Below, piece after piece: positions 9,762 to 18,956 of a stretch of 64,000 bases of DNA. Location of the stretch: assembly GCF_008364825.1 (NCBI RefSeq), contig NZ_VTTO01000008.1, positions 62,001-126,000 on the forward strand, written 5' to 3'. The stretch is from Azospirillum sp. B21. GTDB taxonomy: Bacteria > Pseudomonadota > Alphaproteobacteria > Azospirillales > Azospirillaceae. The translations under genes and the position numbers were made by a program. A model generated the notes under the pieces. That model had not been told where the DNA came from. It saw only the letters and a list, made by a program, of their open reading frames with translations, and did no database searches. Position 1 is the first letter of the stretch. Each line of letters begins with the position of its first letter.

Positions 9762-10829
9762 ATGACGCGCATTCTCGTCACCGGCGGCGCCGGTTTCATC
9801 GGCTCGGCGGTGGTCCGCCAGCTTCTCGCCGAAACCGACGCCTTCGTCGTCAATGTCGACAAGCTGACCTACGCGGCCAACCTGTCCTCCCTGCCCGGCG
9901 CCGAGGGCAATCCCCGCTACGCCTTCGAGAAGGTCGACATCTGCGATGCCGCCGAGCTGCGCCGGGTCTTCGACACCCACCAGCCCGACGCGGTGATGCA
10001 TCTCGCCGCCGAATCCCATGTCGACCGCTCGATCGACGGGCCGGGCGAGTTCATCCAGACCAACGTCGTCGGCACCTTCCGCCTGCTGGAAGCGGCGCGC
10101 GGCTACTGGTCGGCGCTGCCGGCGGAGCGCAAGGAGCGCTTCCGCTTCCACCACATCTCCACCGACGAGGTGTTCGGCACGCTGGGCGACGACGGTTTCT
10201 TCACCGAGACCACCGCCTACAGCCCCAACTCGCCCTATTCGGCCAGCAAGGCGTCGAGCGACCATCTGGTCCGCGCCTGGCACGAGACCTATGGGTTGCC
10301 GGTGGTGCTGACCAACTGCTCCAACAATTACGGCCCCTACCATTTCCCTGAGAAGCTGATCCCGCTGATGATCCTCAAGGGTCTGGCGGGCGAGAAGCTG
10401 CCGGTCTACGGCAAGGGCGACAACATCCGCGACTGGCTCTATGTCGAGGACCATGCCCGCGCGCTGCGGCTGGTGCTGGAGAAGGGCCGGATCGGCGAGA
10501 GCTACAACATCGGCGGCCACAACGAGCGCACCAACCTGGAGGTCGTCCGCGCCATCTGCGCGCATCTGGACGAGATGAACCCGGCCGGCGCCCCGCACGA
10601 CCGCCTGATCAGCTTCGTCACCGACCGCCCCGGCCATGACAAGCGCTATGCCATCGACGCCGGCAAGATCGAGCGCGAACTGGGCTGGACCCCGCAGGAG
10701 ACCTTCGAGAGCGGCCTGCGCAAGACGGTCGCTTGGTATCTGGAGAACCGCGACTGGTGGCAGGCCATCCTGAACGGCTCCTACCAGGGCGAGCGGCTCG
10801 GCCTCAAGGAAGAGGGGGCCGCCCAATGA
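9762..10829 (+). CDS. rfbB: dTDP-glucose 4,6-dehydratase
   Basis: Second step of dTDP-rhamnose synthesis: NAD-dependent oxidation and dehydration of dTDP-glucose. Extended short-chain dehydrogenase fold with the Rossmann motif GGAGFIGS at the N-terminus, [12 protein letters not shown], the catalytic YSASKASSD (Tyr-xxx-Lys), and the family block [15 protein letters not shown]. The ATG at 9762 follows AAGGTGG. An in-frame TTG immediately before it is ignored. 355 residues is the usual length. Its last codons overlap the rfbD start (ATGA). Confidence 0.96.
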   Translation: MTRILVTGGAGFIGSAVVRQLLAETDAFVVNVDKLTYAANLSSLPGAEGNPRYAFEKVDICDAAELRRVFDTHQPDAVMHLAAESHVDRSIDGPGEFIQTNVVGTFRLLEAARGYWSALPAERKERFRFHHISTDEVFGTLGDDGFFTETTAYSPNSPYSASKASSDHLVRAWHETYGLPVVLTNCSNNYGPYHFPEKLIPLMILKGLAGEKLPVYGKGDNIRDWLYVEDHARALRLVLEKGRIGESYNIGGHNERTNLEVVRAICAHLDEMNPAGAPHDRLISFVTDRPGHDKRYAIDAGKIERELGWTPQETFESGLRKTVAWYLENRDWWQAILNGSYQGERLGLKEEGAAQ

Positions 10830-11716
10830 AGGTCCTTGTCCTCGGCAGCAACGGCCAGCTCGGCTTCGAGCTGATGCGGGCCAACTGGGCGCCCGGCACC
10901 GATGTGGTGGGGCTGCCCTATCCCGAGTTCGACGTGACCCGGCCGGGCGACGTGGAGAAGGCGGTCGCCACCCACGCGCCGGACCTGCTGGTCAACGCCA
11001 CCGCCCACACCGCCGTCGACAAGGCCGAGAGCGAGGTCGATCTGTCCTTCGCCGTCAACCGCGACGGGCCGGGCGCCATGGCGGCGGCCTGTGCCGCGCG
11101 CGGCATCCCCTTCATCCATGTGTCGACCGACTATGTGTTCGACGGGACGAAGGACGGCCTCTACACCGAGGACGACCCGATCAACCCGCTGGGCGTCTAT
11201 GGCGCCAGCAAGGCGGCGGGCGAGGAGGCGGTGCGGGCGGCGACCCCGCATCACGTCATCCTGCGCACCTCCTGGGTCTACAGCGCCTACGGCAACAACT
11301 TCGTCAAGACGATGCTGCGCTTCGGCAAGGAGCGCGAGGAGATGCGGGTGGTCGCCGACCAGCACGGCTCGCCCACCGCCGCCGCCGACCTCGCCGCCGC
11401 CATCGTCCAGATCGCCGGGACCATCGGGAAGACGGGCAGCGCCGCCTGGGGCACCTACCACCTGACCGGCAGCGGCACCACCACCTGGCATGATTTCGCC
11501 GAGCACATCTTCCGGCGGCTGGAAGAGCGCACCGGCAAGCGCCCGCGCCTGACCGCCATCGGAACCGAGGACTACCCGACCCCGGCGCGCCGCCCGGCCA
11601 ACTCGCGGCTGGACTGCTCCCGTGCGAAGGAGCGTCTCGGCGTGACCTGCCCGCCGTGGCAGGAAAGCCTGGACCGCGTGATCGACGAGCTGTTCACCAA
11701 CCCGCCGCAGGCGTGA
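10826..11716 (+). CDS. rfbD: dTDP-4-dehydrorhamnose reductase
   Basis: Last step of dTDP-L-rhamnose synthesis: reduction of the C4 keto group by NAD(P)H. The Rossmann motif GSNGQLG is at residues 7-13, followed by [20 protein letters not shown], and the Tyr-xxx-Lys pair in [25 protein letters not shown] is the conserved RmlD block. The frame stays open upstream into rfbB, but the ATG overlapping the rfbB stop gives the normal 296 residues. Translational coupling with rfbB is likely. Confidence 0.96.
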   Translation: MKVLVLGSNGQLGFELMRANWAPGTDVVGLPYPEFDVTRPGDVEKAVATHAPDLLVNATAHTAVDKAESEVDLSFAVNRDGPGAMAAACAARGIPFIHVSTDYVFDGTKDGLYTEDDPINPLGVYGASKAAGEEAVRAATPHHVILRTSWVYSAYGNNFVKTMLRFGKEREEMRVVADQHGSPTAAADLAAAIVQIAGTIGKTGSAAWGTYHLTGSGTTTWHDFAEHIFRRLEERTGKRPRLTAIGTEDYPTPARRPANSRLDCSRAKERLGVTCPPWQESLDRVIDELFTNPPQA

Positions 11717-11727
11717 GGACGAAGACC

Positions 11728-12591
11728 ATGAAGGGCATCATCCTGGCCGGCGGCTCCGGCACCCGGCTCTACCCGGTGACGCGGGCGATCAGCAAGCAGC
11801 TGCTGCCGATCTACGACAAGCCGATGATCTATTTCCCGCTCAGCACCCTGATGCTGGCGGGCATCCGCGACATCCTGATCATCACCACGCCGCACGACCA
11901 GCCGCTGTTCCAGACGGTGCTGGGCGACGGGTCGCAGTGGGGCCTGAACCTGAGCTGGGCCATCCAGCCCTCGCCCGACGGGCTGGCCCAGGCCTTCATC
12001 ATCGGCCGCGAGTTCGTGGGCAACGATCCTTGTGCGCTGGTTCTCGGCGACAACATCTTCTACGGCCACGGCCTGACCAACCTGCTGCGCGCGGCCGGCG
12101 AGAAGACCGACGGCGCCAGCGTCTTCGCCTATGGCGTGCGCGACCCCGAACGCTACGGCGTGGTGGAGTTCGACGGCCAGGGCCGGGCGCTGAGCATCGA
12201 GGAGAAGCCGGTTGCCCCGCGCTCCAAATGGGCGGTGACCGGCCTCTATTTCTACGACAACGACGTGCTGGACATCGCCGCGGCGGTAAAGCCGTCGGCG
12301 CGTGGCGAGCTGGAGATCACGTCCGTCAACGCCGCCTATCTCGACATGGGCAAGCTGTCGGTCGAGCAGATGGGCCGCGGCTATGGTTGGTTCGATACCG
12401 GCACCCATGACAGCCTGCTGGAGGCGGCGGAGTTCGTCCGCACCATCCAGCACCGCCAGGGCCTGCAGATCGCCTGCCCGGAGGAGATCGCCTATACCTC
12501 CGGCTGGATCGACGCCGAGCAGGTCCGCCGCCTGGCCGAGCCGCTGAAGAAGAACGATTACGGACGCTATCTGCTCGGGCTGCTAAGCTGA
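11728..12591 (+). CDS. rfbA: Glucose-1-phosphate thymidylyltransferase
   Basis: First step of dTDP-L-rhamnose synthesis: joins dTTP and glucose-1-phosphate. The signature [11 protein letters not shown] sits near residues 6-16, followed by [27 protein letters not shown], and the sugar-binding segments [16 protein letters not shown] and [11 protein letters not shown]. The ATG at 11728 lies 11 bases after rfbD; GAGGAC upstream may serve as the ribosome site. 287 residues is typical. Enzymes of this family are usually feedback-inhibited by dTDP-rhamnose. Confidence 0.97.
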   Translation: MKGIILAGGSGTRLYPVTRAISKQLLPIYDKPMIYFPLSTLMLAGIRDILIITTPHDQPLFQTVLGDGSQWGLNLSWAIQPSPDGLAQAFIIGREFVGNDPCALVLGDNIFYGHGLTNLLRAAGEKTDGASVFAYGVRDPERYGVVEFDGQGRALSIEEKPVAPRSKWAVTGLYFYDNDVLDIAAAVKPSARGELEITSVNAAYLDMGKLSVEQMGRGYGWFDTGTHDSLLEAAEFVRTIQHRQGLQIACPEEIAYTSGWIDAEQVRRLAEPLKKNDYGRYLLGLLS

Positions 12592-12702
12592 AGGATCAAG
12601 CGGCCCTCCTGCCGCGTTGTCCCTTCGCGGTTTGCCGGCGGTCCGCCTTGTGACGGCCGCCGGCTGCCGCCATTGCCAACAGCCAAGACAGGAAGGCAGC
12701 CC

Positions 12703-13659
<957 letters not shown>

Positions 13660-13670
13660 GGGGTGGTTCT

Positions 13671-13844
13671 CCCCCTCTCCCCCCGCTCACGCGCAAACTT
13701 CGTTTGCGCTGACGCGACAGGCGGACCATAGGTCCGCCGAAAGCGGGGAGAGGGTCGGGGTGAGGGGGTGAGACGGCGAGGATTATTGGGAAGGCACGCA
13801 GTGCATCCCCCTCACCCTAACCCTCTCCCCGGGGGGGAGAGGGG
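13671..13844. repeat. REP/BIME-like composite palindrome between convergent genes
   Basis: Two inverted copies of a C/G-rich element (CCCCCTCACCCTAACCCTCT-type) face each other between uxs and galE. The left one (13671-13768) is split by two extra hairpins, a 19-base one at about 13692-13711 (GCGCAAACTTCGTTTGCGC) and one at 13720-13738 (GGCGGACCATAGGTCCGCC). The right one (13807-13844) is compact. The same arrangement recurs at 45991-46135. It could act as a bidirectional transcription stop or mRNA stabiliser. The right copy also encodes the last codons and stop of galE. Confidence 0.75.
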
Positions 13845-14836
13845 ATCTGAAGCCGTTCCTCCCAGGCAAGGGCCGAGGCGACGATGGTCTCCAGGTCGGC
13901 GTGGCGCGGGGTCCAGTCGAGCGTGCGGCCGATGCGCTCGACGCCGGCCACCAGCGCCGGGGGGTCGCCGGCACGGCGCGGGCCGATGCGCATGGGAAGC
14001 GGCTTGCCGGTCACCCGCTCCACCATCGCCAGGACCTCGCGCACCGAATAGCCGCGGCCGTAGCCGCAGTTCAGCACCTCCGACGCGCCGCCCGCCTCCA
14101 GATGGCGGAGCGCCGCGACATGGGCGTCGGCGAGGTCGCTGACATGGATGTAATCGCGCACGCAGGTGCCGTCCGCCGTGTCGTAGTCGTCGCCGAAGAT
14201 CTGCAGCTCCGCCCGCTGGCCGGTGACGGTCTGGGCGGCGATCTTGATCAGGTGGGTGGCGACCTTCGACACCTGGCCGGAGCGACCCTGCGGGTCGGCG
14301 CCGGCGACGTTGAAATAGCGCAGCGCGACGTAACGCAGGTCGTGCGCCGCTGCGGTGTCGCGCAGCATCCACTCCGTCATCAGCTTGGAGGAGCCGTAGG
14401 GGTTGATCGGCTTGGTCGGCGTCTGCTCGTCGATCGGCAGCCGCTCCGGCATGCCGTAGACGGCGGCGGTGGAGGAGAAGATGAAGCGGCCGATCCCGGC
14501 CTCCACGCAGGCCTCGACCAGGGCGTGGCTCTTCACCGTGTTGTTGCGGTAGTAGGCGAGCGGCCGCTCCACCGATTCCGGCACGACGATGCTGCCGGCG
14601 AAATGCATCACGGTGCCGATACCGTGGCGGGCGAAGGTCTCGGTCAGCAGCGCCTTGTCGCCGACGTCGCCCTCGACCAGCGGAACGTCGTCGGGCAGGG
14701 CGGAGCGCCGGCCGGTGGACAGATCGTCCAGCACCACGACGGCGCGCCCCTGGTCGCGCAGCGCCAGCACCACATGGGAGCCGATATATCCGGCGCCGCC
14801 GGTCACCAGCACGGTCGCGTTGTCGCTCGTGGTCAT
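13817..14836 (-). CDS. galE: UDP-glucose 4-epimerase
   Basis: Interconverts UDP-glucose and UDP-galactose with bound NAD, giving galactose for the glycan. The Rossmann motif GGAGYIGSH is near residues 13-21, followed by STAAVYG, the catalytic Tyr-xxx-Lys in YGSSKLMTE, and YFNVAGADPQG. ATG 14836 gives 339 residues. The last ten or so residues (QIPSPPRGEG) and the TAG stop are written by the REP element that begins at 13844. The repeat has therefore inserted into, or replaced, the native gene end; the fold should end before that tail. A 10-base-arm inverted repeat lies just upstream of the start. Confidence 0.95.
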   Translation of the reverse strand: MTTSDNATVLVTGGAGYIGSHVVLALRDQGRAVVVLDDLSTGRRSALPDDVPLVEGDVGDKALLTETFARHGIGTVMHFAGSIVVPESVERPLAYYRNNTVKSHALVEACVEAGIGRFIFSSTAAVYGMPERLPIDEQTPTKPINPYGSSKLMTEWMLRDTAAAHDLRYVALRYFNVAGADPQGRSGQVSKVATHLIKIAAQTVTGQRAELQIFGDDYDTADGTCVRDYIHVSDLADAHVAALRHLEAGGASEVLNCGYGRGYSVREVLAMVERVTGKPLPMRIGPRRAGDPPALVAGVERIGRTLDWTPRHADLETIVASALAWEERLQIPSPPRGEG

Positions 14837-14846
14837 GTCCGCTCTT

Positions 14847-14880
14847 CGTCTCTGACTGGGGGTCGGTTGGGTCAGAGACG
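14847..14880. promoter_or_regulatory. Inverted repeat in the galE leader
   Basis: Perfect 10-base arms CGTCTCTGAC (14847-14856) and GTCAGAGACG (14871-14880) surround a 14-base spacer, 10 to 44 bases upstream of the galE start codon. It could be an operator for a dimeric repressor or a leader hairpin affecting galE translation. No poly-U follows on either strand, so it is not an ordinary terminator. Confidence 0.5.
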
Positions 14881-15010
14881 CAAGATAGTCGTCCGCCCAT
14901 GCTGCACTGCGGGCTTTTCCGCCGAACGGACGACATCATTCGAACGACCTCCAACGCCCCGGCCCGATCCCGATCTCCGGCCGGATGGGGAGGGAGCCGG
15001 AAAGAGCGGC

Positions 15011-16411
15011 TTAGTCGAGGTAGTAGCGCAGGATGACCGTCCGCTGGAGCACCAGGATGCTGACGATCGGGAAGAGCCACACCATCCAGGTCAGGCCGCG
15101 CCCGAGCACGCCCGCCCAGCCCGATGGACCGCCGGAAGCCGGCAACTGCCGGCCGCTCGCGAAGGCCAGCGGCAGCAGGGCTGCCAGCGGCAGGAAATAG
15201 CGCCCCTGCACGCCGTCGACCCACAGCTGGCCGACCGGCGTCCACACCATGTAGAGTGCCCCGAACAGCAGCGCCCCGGTCGCCAGCACGACGCCCAGCG
15301 TCACCGCCGAGGCCCGCGCGGGCGCCCCGGAATACCAGTCCGCCGCGCGGCGGCCGAGCAGCATCGGCAGGAAGGACAGCAGCAGGACCAGATAGGCGGC
15401 GGCGTAATAGGGCTTGGGCAGCCGGGTATCGACCCAGCCGAGGATGCCGACGAACTGCTGGTAATACTCGTTGCCCCAGACCTGGAAGGTCTTCACGGCG
15501 ATGGTGAAGACGGCCACCGGGTTCTCCAGCAGGAAGCGGAGCTGGCCCATGGCATCGGTGGGGGCGTCCTGGCGGATCAGCGGCGTCTGCACGGCGAGCG
15601 CCATCCACACCGCCCAGCCGACCGCGGCGGCCAGAGAGGCAGCGACGGCGAGGCGCTTCACCGCCGCCCGCTCGGCCGGCACCGCCAGCGGCATCAGGCA
15701 GAGCAGGGCGTAGGGCTGCTTGGTCATCCCCACCAGGGCGAAGCAGGCGGCACTGGCCCAGATCTCCGCACTGCGCAGTGGCCGGCCTTCGGACAACGCC
15801 CGGACCAGGAAGGCGATGCCGAGCGCGGTGACGGTGATGACCAGCCCGTCCTGGCTCATCGAGGCGTAGAGCGAGACCGACATCGGCAGCAGCAGCACCG
15901 CGAACAGCGGCAGATGCGCCCGGCCGGCCAGCAGCAGGGCGAAGAAGCCGACGAGGATGCAGGTCAGCGCGTTGGCCGCCCGCGCCAGATAGAGCGTCTG
16001 CACCACCGGCAGGTCGATGGCCTTGCCGACCGCAATGGCGGCGGCCTGCGGCAGGTAGAAGAAGGGCGGGTAGGGGGCGGTGTTCTCCGCCGCGACGTTG
16101 AAGACCCGGCCGTCCCAGCGGGCAGTGAAGGCCTTGGCGAAATCCTCCAGGTTCGCCCTCTCGTCCGGCTTGAAGGGGACGTGGTGGAAGGGGAAATAGG
16201 CCTCGATGATCGCGACATCGGACGGGCCGCCCGCCGCGATCCGCCCGTCGGTCGGAACCCTGGCGGCCACCCAATAGCCGTGGGTGATCATGTTGGCCCG
16301 GTAGATGTGGGCGGGCTCGTCGGCGGTCTGGAAGGGCGGAAGGCTCCAGACCAGAAAGAATGCCGAGATGGTTGCCAGAACGGCGAAGAGAAAAGGACCA
16401 ATCCGCTGCAT
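15011..16411 (-). CDS. Polytopic membrane protein, DUF2142-like (GT-C-type)
   Basis: A 466-residue integral membrane protein with about ten to eleven hydrophobic segments. An acidic loop follows the first segment (PPFQTADEPAHIYRAN); the DEPAH motif after helix one is characteristic of the DUF2142 family. These proteins resemble GT-C polyprenol-sugar-dependent glycosyltransferases, whose catalytic acidic residue lies in that first loop. NTAPYPPFFYLPQA is the second conserved loop. The family is often found in polysaccharide loci, but its reaction is not established. ATG 16411 is chosen because it begins just before the first membrane helix. ATG 16453 is an alternative, and the frame is open much further upstream without protein-like composition. 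Confidence 0.82.
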   Translation of the reverse strand: MQRIGPFLFAVLATISAFFLVWSLPPFQTADEPAHIYRANMITHGYWVAARVPTDGRIAAGGPSDVAIIEAYFPFHHVPFKPDERANLEDFAKAFTARWDGRVFNVAAENTAPYPPFFYLPQAAAIAVGKAIDLPVVQTLYLARAANALTCILVGFFALLLAGRAHLPLFAVLLLPMSVSLYASMSQDGLVITVTALGIAFLVRALSEGRPLRSAEIWASAACFALVGMTKQPYALLCLMPLAVPAERAAVKRLAVAASLAAAVGWAVWMALAVQTPLIRQDAPTDAMGQLRFLLENPVAVFTIAVKTFQVWGNEYYQQFVGILGWVDTRLPKPYYAAAYLVLLLSFLPMLLGRRAADWYSGAPARASAVTLGVVLATGALLFGALYMVWTPVGQLWVDGVQGRYFLPLAALLPLAFASGRQLPASGGPSGWAGVLGRGLTWMVWLFPIVSILVLQRTVILRYYLD

Positions 16412-16886
16412 CACCAGACCTGTCGCTGAATGGGCTGGTGGTGGGTACTCCATCCGCCGGACAGGCGCCACCTGGAAACTGTGACGCGGCAGGGAGGGGG
16501 CTGGGAGAGAGCATTGGAAGGCAGAGGGTGAGGCCGCTTTGAAGATGTCCGTCACCTGCCGGTCCAGTCCTGAACCGTCATCCGAACCACGGCGGAAAAG
16601 GCCAACTTTCCTCGGACAAGAACAAAGGGCACGGGAAGGACGGTCCTGTCCCTGAAGGGTGAGAAGATTGACAACCCTTATCCTTGGATCGATATTCCTC
16701 CCGTGGCCACAAGGCACGAGCCCAAGCGCCCAAAGGGTACCAGCCGCATCATCGGCGACAGCCGGTGCCTGGACCCGGAGTAAGAGGGCCGGCCGTGCGG
16801 AAGCCGGTGATTGCTGTTCGCATCAATCCTGCGTGCCTCGTGGCCACCAACTCCCATCCTGCCCTTCGATGCCGCTGTTCCGGAAG
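16412..16886. other. Intergenic stretch with lowered GC
   Basis: About 475 bases between two leftward genes. The half next to 16660-16886 is less GC-rich than the neighbourhood and continues into the odd small gene at 16887-17300, which suggests acquired or decaying DNA. A TTGACA-N17-GATATT promoter-like string at 16668-16696 reads rightward but has no rightward gene behind it. I see no other feature. Confidence 0.45.
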
Positions 16887-17300
16887 TCATCTCTCCCAGA
16901 TCAGCTTGGCGCCGCGTTTATTGAAATCGGGCAGACGGACGAGCGGATAGCCGGTTATCACCTTATATTGCGCCGCCGGGTTCCCGATCGGGAGAACATG
17001 GCTGTATTCGGCAATCACCACCGTCTTGACGACACCGTTGAACTTCAAAAGCCAGAGCCTGCCATCCCGCTCCAGGTAAAGCTTCTGGTAACCGCTTGCC
17101 GCGATCTGCACATACTGCTCGACCCGCATGTTCCGGTAATAGTGCTCGATCTTTGCCTTGTGCTTCCATTCGATATGGGTGAAGCCGAAAGACTTGTCGC
17201 CGACCGGCAGGATCACCGTACCGGCTTGGCATAAAACGCTGCCGCGATGATCTGCCACATGCGGAATGTTCCCAAAGGAAAACGACCCGTCCGGCGCCAT
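16887..17300 (-). CDS. Small hypothetical protein, possible orphan BECR-fold nuclease domain
   Basis: A 137-residue protein without close recognition. ATG 17300 is preceded by AAAGGA at good spacing. The middle has GFTHIEWKHKAKI and the C-terminal part has YKVITGYPL. A histidine-containing HI..KH block plus a late V(I/V)T(A/G)YP strand is the usual layout of the barnase/EndoU/colicin E5-D/RelE (BECR) superfamily domains at the ends of phage and polymorphic toxin proteins. Base composition is distinctly lower in GC than the genes on both sides, which suggests transfer. The upstream DNA in another frame also looks protein-like (from about 17375), so the gene may be a frameshifted remnant of a longer protein. 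Neighbours are type I secretion genes. Function is unproven. Confidence 0.45.
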   Translation of the reverse strand: MAPDGSFSFGNIPHVADHRGSVLCQAGTVILPVGDKSFGFTHIEWKHKAKIEHYYRNMRVEQYVQIAASGYQKLYLERDGRLWLLKFNGVVKTVVIAEYSHVLPIGNPAAQYKVITGYPLVRLPDFNKRGAKLIWER

Positions 17301-17459
17301 GACCGGGGTTTCCTTTGACGGCACCAGCATCGATCCCTGCCTTACCAAGCACACGGAACGGGGGATTGGCCATCCTACAGGCGGTTCCCACCCTTCCTTA
17401 TACTACCCTTTCGAGAGGGAAGCCCAACACCCGCATCTTCCGGGAGGAGTCATCATCCC

Positions 17460-18953
17460 TTACGGCTCGCGGATGCTTTCGTCGAGCACGCGGATGACGG
17501 GGTAGAGGAAGTAGGACAGCACCGAGCGGGTGCCGACCCGGATTTCGGCCGAGGCGACCATGCCGGGGCTGAGGTTGGTGCCGGCGGGCACCGCCTCCAG
17601 CCGGGTGTCGGTCAGGCGGATGCGGGTGCGGAAGACGGCGCCGGCGGTCGGCCGGGGGCCGTCGGGGTTGGCGGCACCCTGGGCGCCTTGGGCAGGGTCG
17701 TGGGTGAAGGCGTCGGCGCTGATGGTGCGGATTTCGCCGGGCAGGGTGCCGTGGCGCTGGAAGGGGAAGGCGTCCAGCTTCACCCGCACGAAGTCGCCGA
17801 CGCGGACCAGACCGATGTCGCGGGACGGGATTTCCGCCTCCACCTCCAGCGGCACGTCGGCGGGCACCAGGGTGACCAGCGGTTCGGCCTCGCGGATGAC
17901 GGAGCCGACGGAGCGCTTGGCCACCTCAAGGACCACAGCATCGACCGGGGCGGTGAGAGTGACCAGCGAGCGGCGGCGCTCGGCCTTGGCGATCTGTTCC
18001 ACCAGGGTGGCCCGCTGCCGGGTCTGCTCCACCAGTTCCTCCGCCGTCTTGCGCCGCCATTCGTCGATGAAGGCGGCACGGTCGGCCTGGATGCCGCGCA
18101 GTTCGTGCGCACTCGCCTGCTCGCGGTCCTGCAAGGCGGTCAGCTCGTCGCGCATGCGCAGCCGTTCGACCCGCGCCTCGAGATAGGTCAGGCGGGAGCC
18201 GGTCTGGCGTTCCTGAAGCTGGCGGCGGATGTCCTCCACCTCGCCCACCACGGCGAGACGCTCGGCCAGGCCGGCCTGGGCGCGGCGGCTGGCGGCGATG
18301 GCGCTGTCCAGCTGCCCGGCCTTCTCGTCCAGCGAGGCGAGGCGGGAACGGTATTCGGCGCGGCGGCGCTCCAGGATGGCAGCCTGCACGGCGGCATCGG
18401 GGCTATTGGCGGCAGGGCTGTAGTCGCTGCCGTCCAGCTCGGCGCGCAGCCGGCCGATCTGCGCCTCGACGCCGGCGAGCTTGCCGGTCAGGTCGGCCAG
18501 ATCCGCCGCGGCGAAGGTGGGGTCGAGCGTCGCCAGACGGTCGCCGGCCCGCACCCGGTCGCCAACCTGCACGTCGACGCCGCGCACCACCGCGGTCTCC
18601 AGCGGCTGGGCCACCACCAGCGGCGCCGTGGTCACCAGCCGGCCGCCGGCGGTGACGATGCGGTCGACCTGGGCGAAGCCCGCCCACAGCACCAGCGCCA
18701 CAAGCAGCCCGGCCAGCACATAGAGGGTGGAGCGCGCCAACCAGGGCAGCGGCGCATGTTCGATGGCCGCGCCGTCCGGCAGATACTCCAGCGCGAAGCC
18801 CGGCGGCGGTGCCGACGGGGCGGGCAGGGCGGCGCGGCGACGGCCAGAGGGAGAGGGAGGAGAAACCGGTTCGGCCTTGGCCGGGACGACCTCGCGCCCG
18901 GTCTCTACCGCTTCGGCATCCTGATCCGCTTCGGATATGCGCGCGTTGGGCAT
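17460..18953 (-). CDS. Type I secretion membrane fusion protein (HlyD/PrtE family), system 1
   Basis: Periplasmic adaptor that links the inner-membrane ABC exporter to a TolC-type outer-membrane channel. The 497-residue protein has a Pro/Ala-rich cytoplasmic N-terminus and one membrane helix at about residues 74-98. A biotinyl-lipoyl-like half barrel follows (GDRVRAGDRLATLDP), then a long alpha-helical coiled hairpin at roughly 150-330, and the returning lipoyl and beta-barrel segments (LTAPVDAVVLEV; IPSRDIGLVRVGDFVRVKLDAFP). It starts three bases after the ABC transporter gene ends, so the two are co-transcribed. No outer-membrane channel gene lies nearby; TolC is probably encoded elsewhere. 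Confidence 0.93.
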   Translation of the reverse strand: MPNARISEADQDAEAVETGREVVPAKAEPVSPPSPSGRRRAALPAPSAPPPGFALEYLPDGAAIEHAPLPWLARSTLYVLAGLLVALVLWAGFAQVDRIVTAGGRLVTTAPLVVAQPLETAVVRGVDVQVGDRVRAGDRLATLDPTFAAADLADLTGKLAGVEAQIGRLRAELDGSDYSPAANSPDAAVQAAILERRRAEYRSRLASLDEKAGQLDSAIAASRRAQAGLAERLAVVGEVEDIRRQLQERQTGSRLTYLEARVERLRMRDELTALQDREQASAHELRGIQADRAAFIDEWRRKTAEELVEQTRQRATLVEQIAKAERRRSLVTLTAPVDAVVLEVAKRSVGSVIREAEPLVTLVPADVPLEVEAEIPSRDIGLVRVGDFVRVKLDAFPFQRHGTLPGEIRTISADAFTHDPAQGAQGAANPDGPRPTAGAVFRTRIRLTDTRLEAVPAGTNLSPGMVASAEIRVGTRSVLSYFLYPVIRVLDESIREP

Positions 18954-18956
18954 GGC

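Noticed and set aside
5459-9862. Antisense open frame of 1467 codons opposite the large glycosyltransferase and rfbC genes
   Set aside because: It lies exactly opposite well-recognised domains, is dominated by Arg/Gln/Val/Gly/Asp, has no recognisable domain, and is explained by high GC at third positions. The same applies to long antisense frames at 17688-21827, 34079-36754 and 13901-16429.
13671-13844. CRISPR array
   Set aside because: The repeats are inverted, not evenly spaced direct repeats with unique spacers, and match a REP-type element found again at 45991-46135.
16668-16696. TTGACA-N17-GATATT promoter-like sequence reading rightward
   Set aside because: No rightward gene follows for several kilobases and the -10 box matches only four of six positions, so it is probably chance in low-GC DNA.
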